22,903 nt of DNA, taken from a virus. Made by a program: the position numbers and the translations under genes. Below are positions 7,787 to 15,715 of this stretch, piece after piece (the first letter of the stretch is position 1; every line of letters starts with the position of its first letter). The notes beneath the pieces were generated by a model that worked only from the letters and a program-made list of their open reading frames with translations, was not told where the DNA came from and made no database searches. The stretch covers positions 1 through 22,903 of IMG/VR virus record IMGVR_UViG_3300021354_000035; one strand, written 5' to 3'.

Positions 7787-9031
7787 ATGGCACTTTTTTT
7801 AAAAGACGGCGTTTGGAAAGACACAAGGACTGATGCTGCGCCCAATGAGGGCGGTTTTATAGATGACGCTGGACAAGTATTTAATGCCCAAGGTGAATAT
7901 CAACCAGGAACTGGCGACCCTTCGTTAATTTTTAGTGGTGGCGCTGCTGTAAATGACCCAAATAGAAGTTTTGCACCTGACATTTTGGTTAATGGTCGCC
8001 CTGCTTCAGATAGTTTTTACGAAGCAAAAGGTGCAGTTGCCCCAAGTGCGGAGCAAATGGCGCAAACTTATGACCCTGCATTAGGTGGCGATTTCTTTTC
8101 ACAAAACGCAACTCCTGCGGATACTGGACAAGGGTTAAGTGGTCTTGCTGGTTTTATTAGGGGTCATGGTTACATGGTTCCTTTAGCTTTAATGACTGGT
8201 GGACTTGCTATTGAAGCGGCAGGTGGACTTGGCGCTGCTTCTGCTGGTATTGGTGCTGGTACTGAAGGGGCTGCTTATACAGGGGCTGGTGCTGCTGGTG
8301 CTGGTGGTGGTGCAGGGGCTGGCACTTTAGCTGGTCTTGAAACCACAGGCGCTGGTGGTTTATCTGGTGGCGGTGGGTTTGTACCTACTGCTGGTAGTGG
8401 CGCAAATTTTGGAATTGATGTTGGCGCTAATTATGGTTTAGCTAGTGCAGCAGCCCCTCTTGAAACTACTGGTGCTGGCGGTTTAACTGGCGGTGGTGGT
8501 TTTACTCCTGCTGTTGATAGCGGTGCAAATTTTACAATAGACCCTACTGCAAGTTATACAACTGCTGGCGCTCCTGCTGTAAATGCCCCTATTGGCGACC
8601 AACCTGGCGATTACCCAATGCCAGGAGAGGATGGTACAGCTTCCCAATGGACTCCGTCAAATATTAATCCGCAAGATGTTACAAATTTACTAGACTATAA
8701 CGCTTCATTAAACCCAAGCACTTCACTTACTGACATATTAAAAACTGCCAATCAAGTAAAACAAGGTGTAAGCACAGCTAGTGCAATAGCTAAATTGTTA
8801 GGTGGTACAGGTAGTGGCACAACTGGTGGTACTACAGGCACTACAAGCAATGCAAATTTAAGCGCACTTGCAAACCTTTTAAAACCTGCTGCCCAAACAA
8901 ATAATTATGTTGGTCAAATTAAAGCAAACCAAAACCCTTTTACATTTACCTCTGCTGGGCAAACTTTAGCTTCGCCAGGAATGTATGATGTTTCTGGCTC
9001 AAACTTAGCAAACGCATTAAGGAAAGCATAA
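7787..9031 (+). CDS. Gly/Ala-rich internal virion protein with duplicated segment
   Basis: 414 residues. The N-terminal ~120 residues are ordinary in composition. From residue ~128 (GYMVPLALMTGGLAIEAAGG) comes a hydrophobic Gly/Ala region of ~60 residues. Next come two near-identical 28-residue segments starting LETTGAGGL and ending SGANFxID, 41 residues apart, and then a Thr/Ser/Asn-rich tail. A hydrophobic Gly/Ala region among ejection-type neighbours suggests a membrane-active ejection protein. The stop TAA overlaps the next ATG (TAATG). No named family recognised. Confidence 0.58.
   Translation: MALFLKDGVWKDTRTDAAPNEGGFIDDAGQVFNAQGEYQPGTGDPSLIFSGGAAVNDPNRSFAPDILVNGRPASDSFYEAKGAVAPSAEQMAQTYDPALGGDFFSQNATPADTGQGLSGLAGFIRGHGYMVPLALMTGGLAIEAAGGLGAASAGIGAGTEGAAYTGAGAAGAGGGAGAGTLAGLETTGAGGLSGGGGFVPTAGSGANFGIDVGANYGLASAAAPLETTGAGGLTGGGGFTPAVDSGANFTIDPTASYTTAGAPAVNAPIGDQPGDYPMPGEDGTASQWTPSNINPQDVTNLLDYNASLNPSTSLTDILKTANQVKQGVSTASAIAKLLGGTGSGTTGGTTGTTSNANLSALANLLKPAAQTNNYVGQIKANQNPFTFTSAGQTLASPGMYDVSGSNLANALRKA
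8336..8542 (+). repeat. Imperfect direct repeat, two 84-nt copies with 123-nt period
   Basis: Copies run at 8336-8419 and 8459-8542. Both encode LETTGAGGL-(S/T)-GGGGF-x-P, then SGANF-x-ID. Differences are mostly silent or conservative, suggesting an older in-frame duplication of a 41-codon unit inside the Gly-rich region. Confidence 0.75.
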
Positions 9032-10089
9032 TGGCACTTACTCCTGAACAACAAGCATTAGACTATAACCCTGAATTACAGGATGTTAGCCGCCAAAGAA
9101 AGTTGGCTGAATTGCTAATGGCTCAAGGTATGCAACAACCACAAGGTCAAATGATTAGTGGTCGCTATGTTGCCCCTTCTTGGTCGCAACAGTTAAACCC
9201 TATGGCTAATATATTAGCAGGACAAGCTATTGGCGAAAGAGCAGACACTAAACAAGGGCAAATGGCACAAGCATTACGCATACAAGGAAATGCTGCGGTA
9301 CAAAAAGTTATGGAAGCATATAAGGAGTCTCCACAATTAGGTTTAGAAATGGCTTCTTCTCTTTCTCAATATCCACAAGTTAAAGAATTGTTGCCACAAC
9401 TTGCTAAAACTGGTTTTCATGAACCTACCGCAGAAGTGCAAAACTTTCTTTATGGTCAAAAAGTACCTGAATTTACAAATTACCAAGAGCGTCAAGCTAA
9501 TCTTAAAACGCCTAAAACTTCTATATATAACACTATGCCACCTGCCGAATCTGAATATGCAAAAACTTTTGGCGCTGGTGTTGCTAAACAAGATTTAGCA
9601 TTAAAAGATATTGCTGAGTCAGCACCTGGCGTAATTGCAAATGTTGGTAGACAAAAAGAATTACTTAAATCAGATAAAGTAATTACAGGATTTGGTGCAG
9701 AACCAAGGCTTGCATTGGCTCAATTTGGACAAGCTATTGGTGCTGGCGGTAAAAATGCTGATGAATTGGTTACTAATACTCAAACATTATTAGCTGGTCG
9801 TGCTGGTGCTACTCTTGATGCTATTAAAACTTCTAATTTGGGTTCTGCACAAGGCTTTTCTAATACTGACCGTGATTTCTTAGAAAAAGCTAAATTAGGT
9901 GGAATTAAATATACTGCTCAATCATTGGCAAAACAACTTGATTTGGAAGAAAAAGTTGCAAGAGCAGGTGTTGATAAATGGAATACTCGTTTAAAAGAAT
10001 TACCAAAAAGTGCTTCAGCACCTATTAATACAAGCCCAGTTTCAATACCACCACAAACCAATGTAGTTGATTACAATTCATTGAAATAA
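9031..10089 (+). CDS. Putative internal/ejection virion protein
   Basis: This 352-residue protein is mostly helical, rich in Gln, Ala, Lys and Leu, without membrane segments. An early part (RQRKLAELLMAQGMQQPQGQMISGRYVAPSW) resembles the small conserved N-terminal region seen in phage internal virion proteins, where a Met/Gln-rich helix precedes a SGRYVAPSW-type strand. The middle has amphipathic helices (residues ~180-310). Start overlaps the previous stop (TAATG), giving coupled expression. Placement between two other ejection-type genes supports the role, and no enzymatic motif was found. Confidence 0.58.
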   Translation: MALTPEQQALDYNPELQDVSRQRKLAELLMAQGMQQPQGQMISGRYVAPSWSQQLNPMANILAGQAIGERADTKQGQMAQALRIQGNAAVQKVMEAYKESPQLGLEMASSLSQYPQVKELLPQLAKTGFHEPTAEVQNFLYGQKVPEFTNYQERQANLKTPKTSIYNTMPPAESEYAKTFGAGVAKQDLALKDIAESAPGVIANVGRQKELLKSDKVITGFGAEPRLALAQFGQAIGAGGKNADELVTNTQTLLAGRAGATLDAIKTSNLGSAQGFSNTDRDFLEKAKLGGIKYTAQSLAKQLDLEEKVARAGVDKWNTRLKELPKSASAPINTSPVSIPPQTNVVDYNSLK

Positions 10090-10097
10090 GGAATAAT

Positions 10098-12122
10098 ATG
10101 GATGTTAGGCTGCCAAATGGCACAATAATTACCAATGTTCCTGAAGGAACTACTAAAGCAGAATTAGACGCTAAATTGTCAGCAAATGCTCAATCTTTGC
10201 CGCAAAATGCTGAAGATTTAGCTGCTGGTCGCACCGAAAGTTTGTTAAATCCACAAGCTAATGAGCGCAATATTCCTGCTGTATTAGCACAATCTGTAGG
10301 TAAAGGTTTTGCCAATATTGGTGATATTGTTGCTGGCGCACCTGAAAACTATAAGCGTTTATACCAATATGGCGCAGGTAAATTACAAGGGCAAGATGTT
10401 GAAGCTCCTAGAGGCGCAACACCTATTACAAACCTTTTGGTCAAACATGGAATATTTAGTCCTGAAAGAGAACCTAATACTCCAATATTAAAAGCTGCTG
10501 ACTTTGCTGCTCAAGTAGCTGCTCCTGGAAGCATTGGTAAAATTGGTAGTATTCCTTCTTACCTTACAAGACAAGCAGAAAACATAGGTCAAGGACTTCT
10601 TGGTGGCGCTGCATTAGAAACCGTCAAAGGTGCTGGTATTACAAACCCATTAGCAGAGCAAGCTGTTGCATTTGGCGCTATGGCTGCTCCTGGTGGCGTG
10701 TATTCCATGAGAAATACACCTTCTACTGTTGTAAACCAAGCAATGCGTAATTTAAACCCTGCACAATTAGCGCAAGCACAAGCATTGGTAGACAGGTCTA
10801 TTAAGCTAGGAAGCCCAATTACAGGTGCAGAAGCTATTTCTCAAGTTGCTGGTGGCAGTAAATTGCCTTCAATTCAGCGTTATGTAGAAAATGTACCTCG
10901 TGGGGAAGCGTCTAATATTATGGGCGAATTCATGGCTGGCAGACCGCAAGCTAATGAAAATATGATGGCTAATGCTTTGCGTCAAATTAGCCCTACAGCC
11001 CCTACAGCAGCTATTCCAAGTCGTATGCAAACTGCTGGAGAAAACCTTATAAAAGGTGCTGAAAAAAGTCTTTCACAAAATGTTAAACCACTTTATGAAC
11101 AAGCTGGTAATGTAAGTGTTTACCCAGCACCAAGCATTTTAACAAACCCTAAAATTTCTGATGCAGTTAAAGCAGTTAGAAGTACCTCTGAATATGGTGT
11201 TAAAGGCGCACCAATAAATTCTTTTGAAACTTTAATTGCTGCTAAGAAGTATTTAGACGACCAATATGCTGGTCAAATGACTGCAACTACTGGTTTAAAA
11301 AAAGGTGCTGCTGGTGTAACGGGACAAGCTGTTAATGAATTAAGTAATTATTTAAAAACTAATTCACCTGAATATGCTAAAGGCGCAAAAATGTATCAAA
11401 TTGCGCAAGAACAACAAATTCAACCTTTAAAACAAGGTTTAACAGGTGCTATTGCAGAAACAACTGGTATTCCAGAGCAAATGATTGGGCAACAAAGTGG
11501 CATATTAGCCCCTAAAAACCCTAAAGCTACATTCCCAGAAGATATTAAGCGTACTGTTGAATTGTTGCGTAGAAAAGACCCAACTGTAGCTGCGGACTGG
11601 ACTCGTGCTGAATTGCAAGGTACTTTTGACAAAGTTGCAAGAGACAAAGTTACTGGTGGTAACCAATTTGGTGGCGCTAATTTTGCCGCAAATATTACTG
11701 GAAATAAAGCGCAAAAAGACAATTTGCAAGCATTGGTTGAAGCCTCTTCTGGTAAAGACTCATGGAAAGGCTTTGAAAATATGCTTGAAACCATGCAAGC
11801 ACAAGGCCAGCGTGTACCAGCAGGTTCAGCAACAACCTTTAATAATTTATTGACTCAAGAAATGGAGTCAGGCGGTAAAGGTGCATTTATGAAATATGTT
11901 ACTTCTTTGCCAACAATGGCTAGAGAAGGCATACAAGCCTGGGAATTAGGTAAAAATACTCAAATGCTTGCTAAAATGCTAACTGACCCTAAAACTGTTG
12001 AAAAGTTAAATGAATTGGCAAAAACTAAGCCAGATTCAAGAAAGTCAAGAAATATTGTTAATAGTGTAGTTGGTGGTTATGTAGGTCAAAAACCAGAATT
12101 AACCCCAGAGGAGAATAAATAA
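10098..12122 (+). CDS. Large ejection-type virion protein
   Basis: This 674-residue protein starts with a compact ~30-residue motif (VRLPNGTIITNVPEGTTKAEL) that recurs at the N-termini of phage internal virion proteins. Residues ~70-220 are Gly/Ala/Pro-rich with hydrophobic patches (ADFAAQVAAPGSIGKIG, GQGLLGGAALETV), and the remainder is long helices rich in Gln, Lys and Ala. Size, helix content and position as last of four ejection-type genes before the fibre fit a gp16-like injection protein. No lytic transglycosylase or protease motif was found, so the lysozyme function seen in some relatives appears absent here. The stop TAA overlaps the next ATG. Confidence 0.62.
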   Translation: MDVRLPNGTIITNVPEGTTKAELDAKLSANAQSLPQNAEDLAAGRTESLLNPQANERNIPAVLAQSVGKGFANIGDIVAGAPENYKRLYQYGAGKLQGQDVEAPRGATPITNLLVKHGIFSPEREPNTPILKAADFAAQVAAPGSIGKIGSIPSYLTRQAENIGQGLLGGAALETVKGAGITNPLAEQAVAFGAMAAPGGVYSMRNTPSTVVNQAMRNLNPAQLAQAQALVDRSIKLGSPITGAEAISQVAGGSKLPSIQRYVENVPRGEASNIMGEFMAGRPQANENMMANALRQISPTAPTAAIPSRMQTAGENLIKGAEKSLSQNVKPLYEQAGNVSVYPAPSILTNPKISDAVKAVRSTSEYGVKGAPINSFETLIAAKKYLDDQYAGQMTATTGLKKGAAGVTGQAVNELSNYLKTNSPEYAKGAKMYQIAQEQQIQPLKQGLTGAIAETTGIPEQMIGQQSGILAPKNPKATFPEDIKRTVELLRRKDPTVAADWTRAELQGTFDKVARDKVTGGNQFGGANFAANITGNKAQKDNLQALVEASSGKDSWKGFENMLETMQAQGQRVPAGSATTFNNLLTQEMESGGKGAFMKYVTSLPTMAREGIQAWELGKNTQMLAKMLTDPKTVEKLNELAKTKPDSRKSRNIVNSVVGGYVGQKPELTPEENK

Positions 12123-12361
12123 TGAGTAGAAACGGTAGCGGAGTATTTAACCTTCCCGCAGGTAACCCAGTAGTAACAGGTACTACTATTACAAGTAGCT
12201 GGGCTAACACAACTATGCAAAACATAGCTGACGGACTTACTCAGTCTGTTTCAGCAGACGGACAAACACCTATGTCAGGGGCTTTAAACATGGCAACAAA
12301 CAACATTAATAATGTTGGTACATTAACAGCCTTAACAGGCATCTTTGGCGGGACATACTAA
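12122..12361 (+). CDS. Short tail-fibre N-terminal-type protein
   Basis: 79 residues beginning SRNGSGVFNLPAGNPVVTGT and continuing ITSSWANTTMQNIADGLTQSVSADGQTPMSGALNMATNNINNVG. This is a recurrent fibre opening: the NLPAGNPVVTGT...SWANTT and DGQTPMSGALNM blocks normally start a much longer fibre or spike. Here the frame stops after 79 codons, one base before the next fibre ATG. It may be a stand-alone fibre-attachment protein or a fibre split by ancient rearrangement; the clean stop-start spacing favours a functional small gene. Upstream overlap TAATG gives coupling. Confidence 0.72.
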   Translation: MSRNGSGVFNLPAGNPVVTGTTITSSWANTTMQNIADGLTQSVSADGQTPMSGALNMATNNINNVGTLTALTGIFGGTY

Positions 12362-12362
12362 A

Positions 12363-13502
12363 ATGGCAGCTACAAATTTCACACCAATTTCTTTGTACTA
12401 CAGCACTACTGCTAGTACAGCCCCTACGGCAGGTAACTTAGTTGCTGGCGAATTAGCTATAAACACCGCTGATGGAAAGTTGTTTTACAAAGACTCTAGC
12501 GGAGTAGTACAAACATTAGCTACTAAAGGCGGTGTAAATGGCACTTCTACTGGTCAAGTATTGTTTAACAGTTCAGGCGCTATTGGTGGCTCAAACAATT
12601 TATTTTGGGACATTACTAACGGTAATTTAGGTATTGGTACTGCAACTCCGTCAGGATTTTTAGGTAACAAACTTGTTATAGCAACCGGCGGTACAGCTAA
12701 TGAAGGAATGACAATTTACAGTAGTAGTAATAATGGCTCTATTTGGTTTGCTAAAGCAACAACTGGCACAGGGCGTTATCAGGGTGGTATTGATTATCAA
12801 CATTCTACTGATAAATTGTATTTTTATAGTGCCACTCAAGGCAATATGGTTTTAGATAGTTCTGGTAATTTAGGTATTGGTACTAGTAGTCCTAGTCATA
12901 AGCTAACAGTTACAGATACAGGAACAGCTTATATTGTTTCTAAAGGAGCATCTGGACAAGCTGCATATTTAACTGCTTGCTCAAACGCAAATACAGTTGG
13001 CACAAGTTCATTTGATTTTATTCAATCAGCAGATGGCTCTGGAAATATATATGTAAGACAGGCGCAGCCAATGATTTTTGCCACCAACAACACAGAGCGT
13101 ATGCGTATTGCGTCTAATGGCATAGTAACTATGTCAGCTTATGGGGCTGGTGCAGCAACATTTTCTGCGGCTGGTGTTATTAGTTCTGTATCTGACGAAA
13201 CATGGAAAATAAAAGATGGTGTTCCAGTTAATCCAGATGCAATGTTACAAAAACTAGAGCCAGGATATTGGTTTTACAATGAAGAAAAATCGCCAATTTT
13301 TGGAGCAGACCGACAATTAGGTTTTTATGCTCAAAATGTGCATAAAGCTATTGGTAACGAAGCTGCACCTACACCCGAAGAAGGAAAGCCTTGGGGTTAT
13401 TACGATAGGTCAGTTTTAGCAGTTGCTGTTATGTCATTAAAAAATGCTTTATCTACTATTGAAGAATTAAAACAACGAGTAGCAACATTAGAGGCTAAAT
13501 AA
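12363..13502 (+). CDS. Tail fibre with C-terminal S74 intramolecular chaperone
   Basis: 379 residues from ATG 12363, one base after the previous stop, with GGCGGGA upstream; an earlier in-frame ATG at 12345 lies inside the preceding gene and is unlikely. The N-terminal ~60 residues (FTPISLYYSTTASTAPTAGNLVAGELAINTADGKLFYKDSSG) are a virion-attachment module. Two GNLGIGTxxPS blocks start beta-repeat shaft segments. The C-terminal ~105 residues form a peptidase-S74 domain: SDETWK supplies the Ser277/Lys282 dyad for self-cleavage, followed by GYWFYN, GFYAQNVHK, YDRSVLAVAVMSLKN and a terminal coiled coil (ELKQRVATLEAK). The family trimerises, folds the beta-helix and is then cut off. This is the likely host-receptor-binding protein. 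Confidence 0.88.
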   Translation: MAATNFTPISLYYSTTASTAPTAGNLVAGELAINTADGKLFYKDSSGVVQTLATKGGVNGTSTGQVLFNSSGAIGGSNNLFWDITNGNLGIGTATPSGFLGNKLVIATGGTANEGMTIYSSSNNGSIWFAKATTGTGRYQGGIDYQHSTDKLYFYSATQGNMVLDSSGNLGIGTSSPSHKLTVTDTGTAYIVSKGASGQAAYLTACSNANTVGTSSFDFIQSADGSGNIYVRQAQPMIFATNNTERMRIASNGIVTMSAYGAGAATFSAAGVISSVSDETWKIKDGVPVNPDAMLQKLEPGYWFYNEEKSPIFGADRQLGFYAQNVHKAIGNEAAPTPEEGKPWGYYDRSVLAVAVMSLKNALSTIEELKQRVATLEAK

Positions 13503-13519
13503 CCACGAAAGGAAATAAC

Positions 13520-13732
13520 ATGGAAAACATTAAAAAAAACCAAGTTACTATTGACGATGTAGAGTACCATTTTGAAGATTTAAAACCAGAAGAACAACAA
13601 ATGGTAAATCATTTGATTGATTTGGATAGAAAGTTGGGCGGTATGCAATTTAATCTTTCTCAATTAGAAGTAGGAAAGCAAGCATTTCTTTCTTTGTTGC
13701 GTGAGTCATTAGCTAAAGAGGTGGTGCAATGA
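13520..13732 (+). CDS. Small acidic helical phage protein
   Basis: 70 residues beginning with a strand-type motif (VTIDDVEYHFEDLKPEEQQM) followed by two helices (NHLIDLDRKLGGMQFNLSQLEVGKQAFLSLLRESL). Small proteins with this 'xVTIdgxxYxfedLxxexqq' opening and a Gln/Leu coiled helix recur after fibre genes in phages (DUF6447-like style); the function is unknown to me. It has a good AAAGGAAATAAC ribosome site. Its TGA shares ATGA with the next start. No transmembrane segment. Confidence 0.6.
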   Translation: MENIKKNQVTIDDVEYHFEDLKPEEQQMVNHLIDLDRKLGGMQFNLSQLEVGKQAFLSLLRESLAKEVVQ

Positions 13733-13875
13733 ATTTCACCTTTACATGGATATTAGACAAGTTTGGCTTTCAAGCTAAACCAGCTTTTGACTTTCCTGTT
13801 AAACCAGCCGCCAAAAAAGTTGCCAAAAAAGCCACTAAAGTTGCTGCTAAGAAAACAAAAACAACTAAAAAGTGA
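13729..13875 (+). CDS. Tiny lysine-rich (histone-H1-like tail) protein
   Basis: This 48-residue frame starts in an ATGA overlap with the previous gene and ends by overlapping the next start (GTGA). The first ~25 residues are aromatic (FTFTWILDKFGF... AFDFPV). The rest is a run of KPAAKKVAKKATKV-type repeats with 14 Lys between residues 25 and 48, like the disordered tails of histone H1 and some bacterial HU proteins. It may bind DNA or RNA, or contact membrane phospholipids; function unknown. The tight overlap on both sides supports it as a real gene. Confidence 0.7.
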   Translation: MNFTFTWILDKFGFQAKPAFDFPVKPAAKKVAKKATKVAAKKTKTTKK

Positions 13876-14087
13876 GTAATTTTGTGGAAATTGACCCTGT
13901 AAAATTTGGCGTAACTTGGCAAAAAGTAGAAAACATGGAGTACGAGGTAGCTGAATTACGCAAAGATGTTAAGCAACTACTTGAGTTAGCCAATAAGGGT
14001 CGTGGAGGCCTGTGGGCTGGCATGATGGTGGTTTCTGCTATTTCAGCTTTTGTTGGGTTTATTAGCCATTACATTACAAGCAAATGA
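13872..14087 (+). CDS. Coiled coil plus one membrane segment, holin-like (XhlA style)
   Basis: 71 residues from a GTG start that shares GTGA with the stop of the preceding gene. Residues ~15-44 form a coiled coil (WQKVENMEYEVAELRKDVKQLLELANK) and ~47-67 form a single membrane helix (LWAGMMVVSAISAFVGFISHY) with a short polar tail. The layout matches XhlA-type and similar holin-associated proteins, in which a cytoplasmic coil is held at the inner membrane. Its place at the head of the lysis cassette supports a role in timing lysis. The stop overlaps the next gene (ATGA). Confidence 0.65.
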   Translation: MSNFVEIDPVKFGVTWQKVENMEYEVAELRKDVKQLLELANKGRGGLWAGMMVVSAISAFVGFISHYITSK

Positions 14088-14257
14088 AATCACGGACAAT
14101 GTGGTTTTCCTTGTTGCTTGTAGTGTTTGGCGCACTATTAGACAACTTTTCCTATTTACAGTCAGTTATTGACCAAAGGTACTATGGCATTATTCTGGTT
14201 ATTATTGGTGTCATTGTTGCTGTATTGCGCTTTCTCACTACTGGGCCTTTAAAATGA
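14084..14257 (+). CDS. Two-helix holin candidate
   Basis: 57 residues. There are two hydrophobic helices at ~5-21 (TMWFSLLLVVFGALLDN) and ~34-52 (YGIILVIIGVIVAVLRFL), with a short polar turn (SYLQSVIDQRY) and the ending TTGPLK. The 'KSRTxWF...LxxxFGAL...YGxxLxxIGxxVAVLRxxTTxP' pattern is a recurrent small phage membrane protein taken to be a holin. ATGA overlaps at both ends fuse it into the lysis cassette. It would form inner-membrane lesions that release the endolysin. Confidence 0.72.
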   Translation: MKSRTMWFSLLLVVFGALLDNFSYLQSVIDQRYYGIILVIIGVIVAVLRFLTTGPLK

Positions 14258-14802
14258 CATACATAATTTATTTATTGTTAGTCCCTATTAGCTTGTTATT
14301 AACGCTTATAGCAGTCATTCTAGCCCCCCTACTGCCTTTGTTTGCAGTACAGAAGCTGTGGTGGTGCGACAATCACTCCTATCAAGCTGTAGGCCCTGTT
14401 TTACCAACATGGTTAAATTGGTTTCAAACCCCTGACAACACGCTTAATGGTGACGCTACTTTTCAGCTTGCAAATGGCATAAGCTATTGGGCAAAAGTAA
14501 AATGGCTTTGGAGAAACCCTGCGTATTCTTTTGCTTTGCGGTATTTAAATAACCCTTATTACACTCAAGTTTGGGGCGATAAAACAATTAAGGATAACGA
14601 CAATGCGAAAGAAGGCTGGTGCTTGGTTCACGCTAATGGATTATTTCAATTTACTCTTGTTGCCCCTATTGGTTTTAGTCGTTGCGTGTATGTTAATTTG
14701 GGGTGGAATGTGCGTGGTTTGGTCGATGTCAATGTCAATCCTAAACCGCAAGAATGGCAAGCAACCTTTGTATTTTCGCCTAGAGTGAGTGGTTTTCGCT
14801 AA
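14254..14802 (+). CDS. Membrane-anchored phage protein (DUF7338-like)
   Basis: This 182-residue protein has a strongly hydrophobic N-terminus (residues 2-33), followed by a tryptophan-rich soluble domain: LPTWLNWFQTPDNTLNGD, WAKVKWLWRNPAYSFALRYL, a Gly-rich strand set, and VNLGWNVRG near the end. The LPxWLxWFxTPD...GD...RNPAY signature defines a phage-only family often found near lysis genes; its role is not known. ATGA overlap upstream and TAATG overlap downstream place it inside the lysis operon. A role in regulating lysis or superinfection exclusion would be a guess. Confidence 0.65.
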   Translation: MTYIIYLLLVPISLLLTLIAVILAPLLPLFAVQKLWWCDNHSYQAVGPVLPTWLNWFQTPDNTLNGDATFQLANGISYWAKVKWLWRNPAYSFALRYLNNPYYTQVWGDKTIKDNDNAKEGWCLVHANGLFQFTLVAPIGFSRCVYVNLGWNVRGLVDVNVNPKPQEWQATFVFSPRVSGFR

Positions 14803-15206
14803 TGTTTCCATTACCTATAAGCACCTATATTTACGCTGGTTTAATACTTTTAAGCGTTATTGGTTTTAGTTATGGTCGGTATGAGCATAACAAATATGTG
14901 ACTTTTAAAGCCGAAGTAGAAGCTATAGCTATTAAACAACAAGCTCATGTAGAGTCTATAACTAAACAACAAGCCCTAGTTACTAAAGGAATTGAAAATG
15001 AATACAATGCGAAACTTGCTCTTTTGCGGAATTATTATGCTAACGGGGTGCGCAACCCCAGTAGCGGTGCAATGCCCAACTTTTCCAATGCCACCCCAGG
15101 TTTTAATGATTTCACCGCCAACGGTTTACTTGTTAAATGTGCCGAAACAACCCAGCAATTAGTCAGTCTACAAGAATGGTTAAACGAGCAAATGGGAATT
15201 AAATGA
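14802..15206 (+). CDS. Rz: i-spanin (Rz-like)
   Basis: 134 residues with one N-terminal membrane helix (~6-25, ISTYIYAGLILLSVIGFSY) and a long periplasmic helix rich in Gln, Lys, Glu and Ala (~27-72), the normal layout of Rz inner-membrane spanins. The o-spanin is nested in the +1 frame at 14998-15162, the arrangement of lambda Rz/Rz1. It would span the periplasm with its partner and fuse inner and outer membranes after the endolysin has acted. Its stop shares ATGA with the endolysin start. The end (CAETTQQLVSLQEWLNEQ) is a second helix. Confidence 0.82.
   Translation: MFPLPISTYIYAGLILLSVIGFSYGRYEHNKYVTFKAEVEAIAIKQQAHVESITKQQALVTKGIENEYNAKLALLRNYYANGVRNPSSGAMPNFSNATPGFNDFTANGLLVKCAETTQQLVSLQEWLNEQMGIK
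14998..15162 (+). CDS. Rz1: o-spanin (Rz1-like lipoprotein) nested inside Rz
   Basis: A 54-codon frame lies entirely within the i-spanin gene in the +1 frame. It opens with MNTMRNLLFCGIIMLTGC: a basic start, hydrophobic stretch and lipobox L-T-G-Cys with Cys18 as the lipidated residue. The remaining ~36 residues are Pro-rich (9 Pro), as in lambda Rz1. Signal peptidase II would trim it and Lol sorting would place it in the outer membrane. A GAAAATG context gives only a weak ribosome site, which is usual for embedded Rz1 genes. Lipobox, Pro content and nesting together make this a strong call. Confidence 0.88.
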   Translation: MNTMRNLLFCGIIMLTGCATPVAVQCPTFPMPPQVLMISPPTVYLLNVPKQPSN

Positions 15207-15715
15207 CAGGAAACTTTAAAGCGTGTTTAGACTTAGTATTAAAGTCAGAAGGTGGTTGGGTAAATAATTCCCAAGACCCTGGTGGAGAAACAAACTTTGG
15301 CGTTACTAAGCGTGTATGGGAAGAATATGTAGGACACCCTGTAGAAAGCCTTAAAAAGCTAACTAAAGAAGAAGTAGCACCTTTGTACGAATTAAAATAC
15401 TGGAGGCCTTGCTATGGAGAAATATTATTTAGGGGACTCGACCTGCTTAGTTTTTCAATGGGTGTTAATGCAGGGCCAGGTAGAAGCGTTAAATTGCTTC
15501 AGCAATCTATTGGACTCGTACCTGACGGAATTATCGGCCCTAAAACAAGAGAACTTATTTCCGCCAGTAATAGTGCAACTCTTATCACTAAATTCTCAGA
15601 GGTACGCAGGGAATACTACCGTGCATTAAAAACATTTCCTATATTTGGCAAAGGCTGGCTTAGCCGTGTAGACCACGAAGAAACCGAAGCCCTACAAATG
15701 GCTAAAAACGGCTAG
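15203..15715 (+). CDS. Endolysin, GH108-type muramidase
   Basis: 170 residues. The N-terminal domain (~6-92) has the GH108 catalytic signature SEGGWVNNSQDPGGETNFGVT with the general acid Glu16. Residues ~95-165 match the peptidoglycan-binding domain usually fused to it (LLQQSIGLVPDGIIGPKT-type block). It would cut the glycan strands of the host cell wall. There is no signal peptide, so export depends on the holin. Starts in an ATGA overlap with the i-spanin. The stop TAG shares a CTAG palindrome with the stop of the convergent gene on the other strand, with no terminator between. Confidence 0.9.
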   Translation: MTGNFKACLDLVLKSEGGWVNNSQDPGGETNFGVTKRVWEEYVGHPVESLKKLTKEEVAPLYELKYWRPCYGEILFRGLDLLSFSMGVNAGPGRSVKLLQQSIGLVPDGIIGPKTRELISASNSATLITKFSEVRREYYRALKTFPIFGKGWLSRVDHEETEALQMAKNG

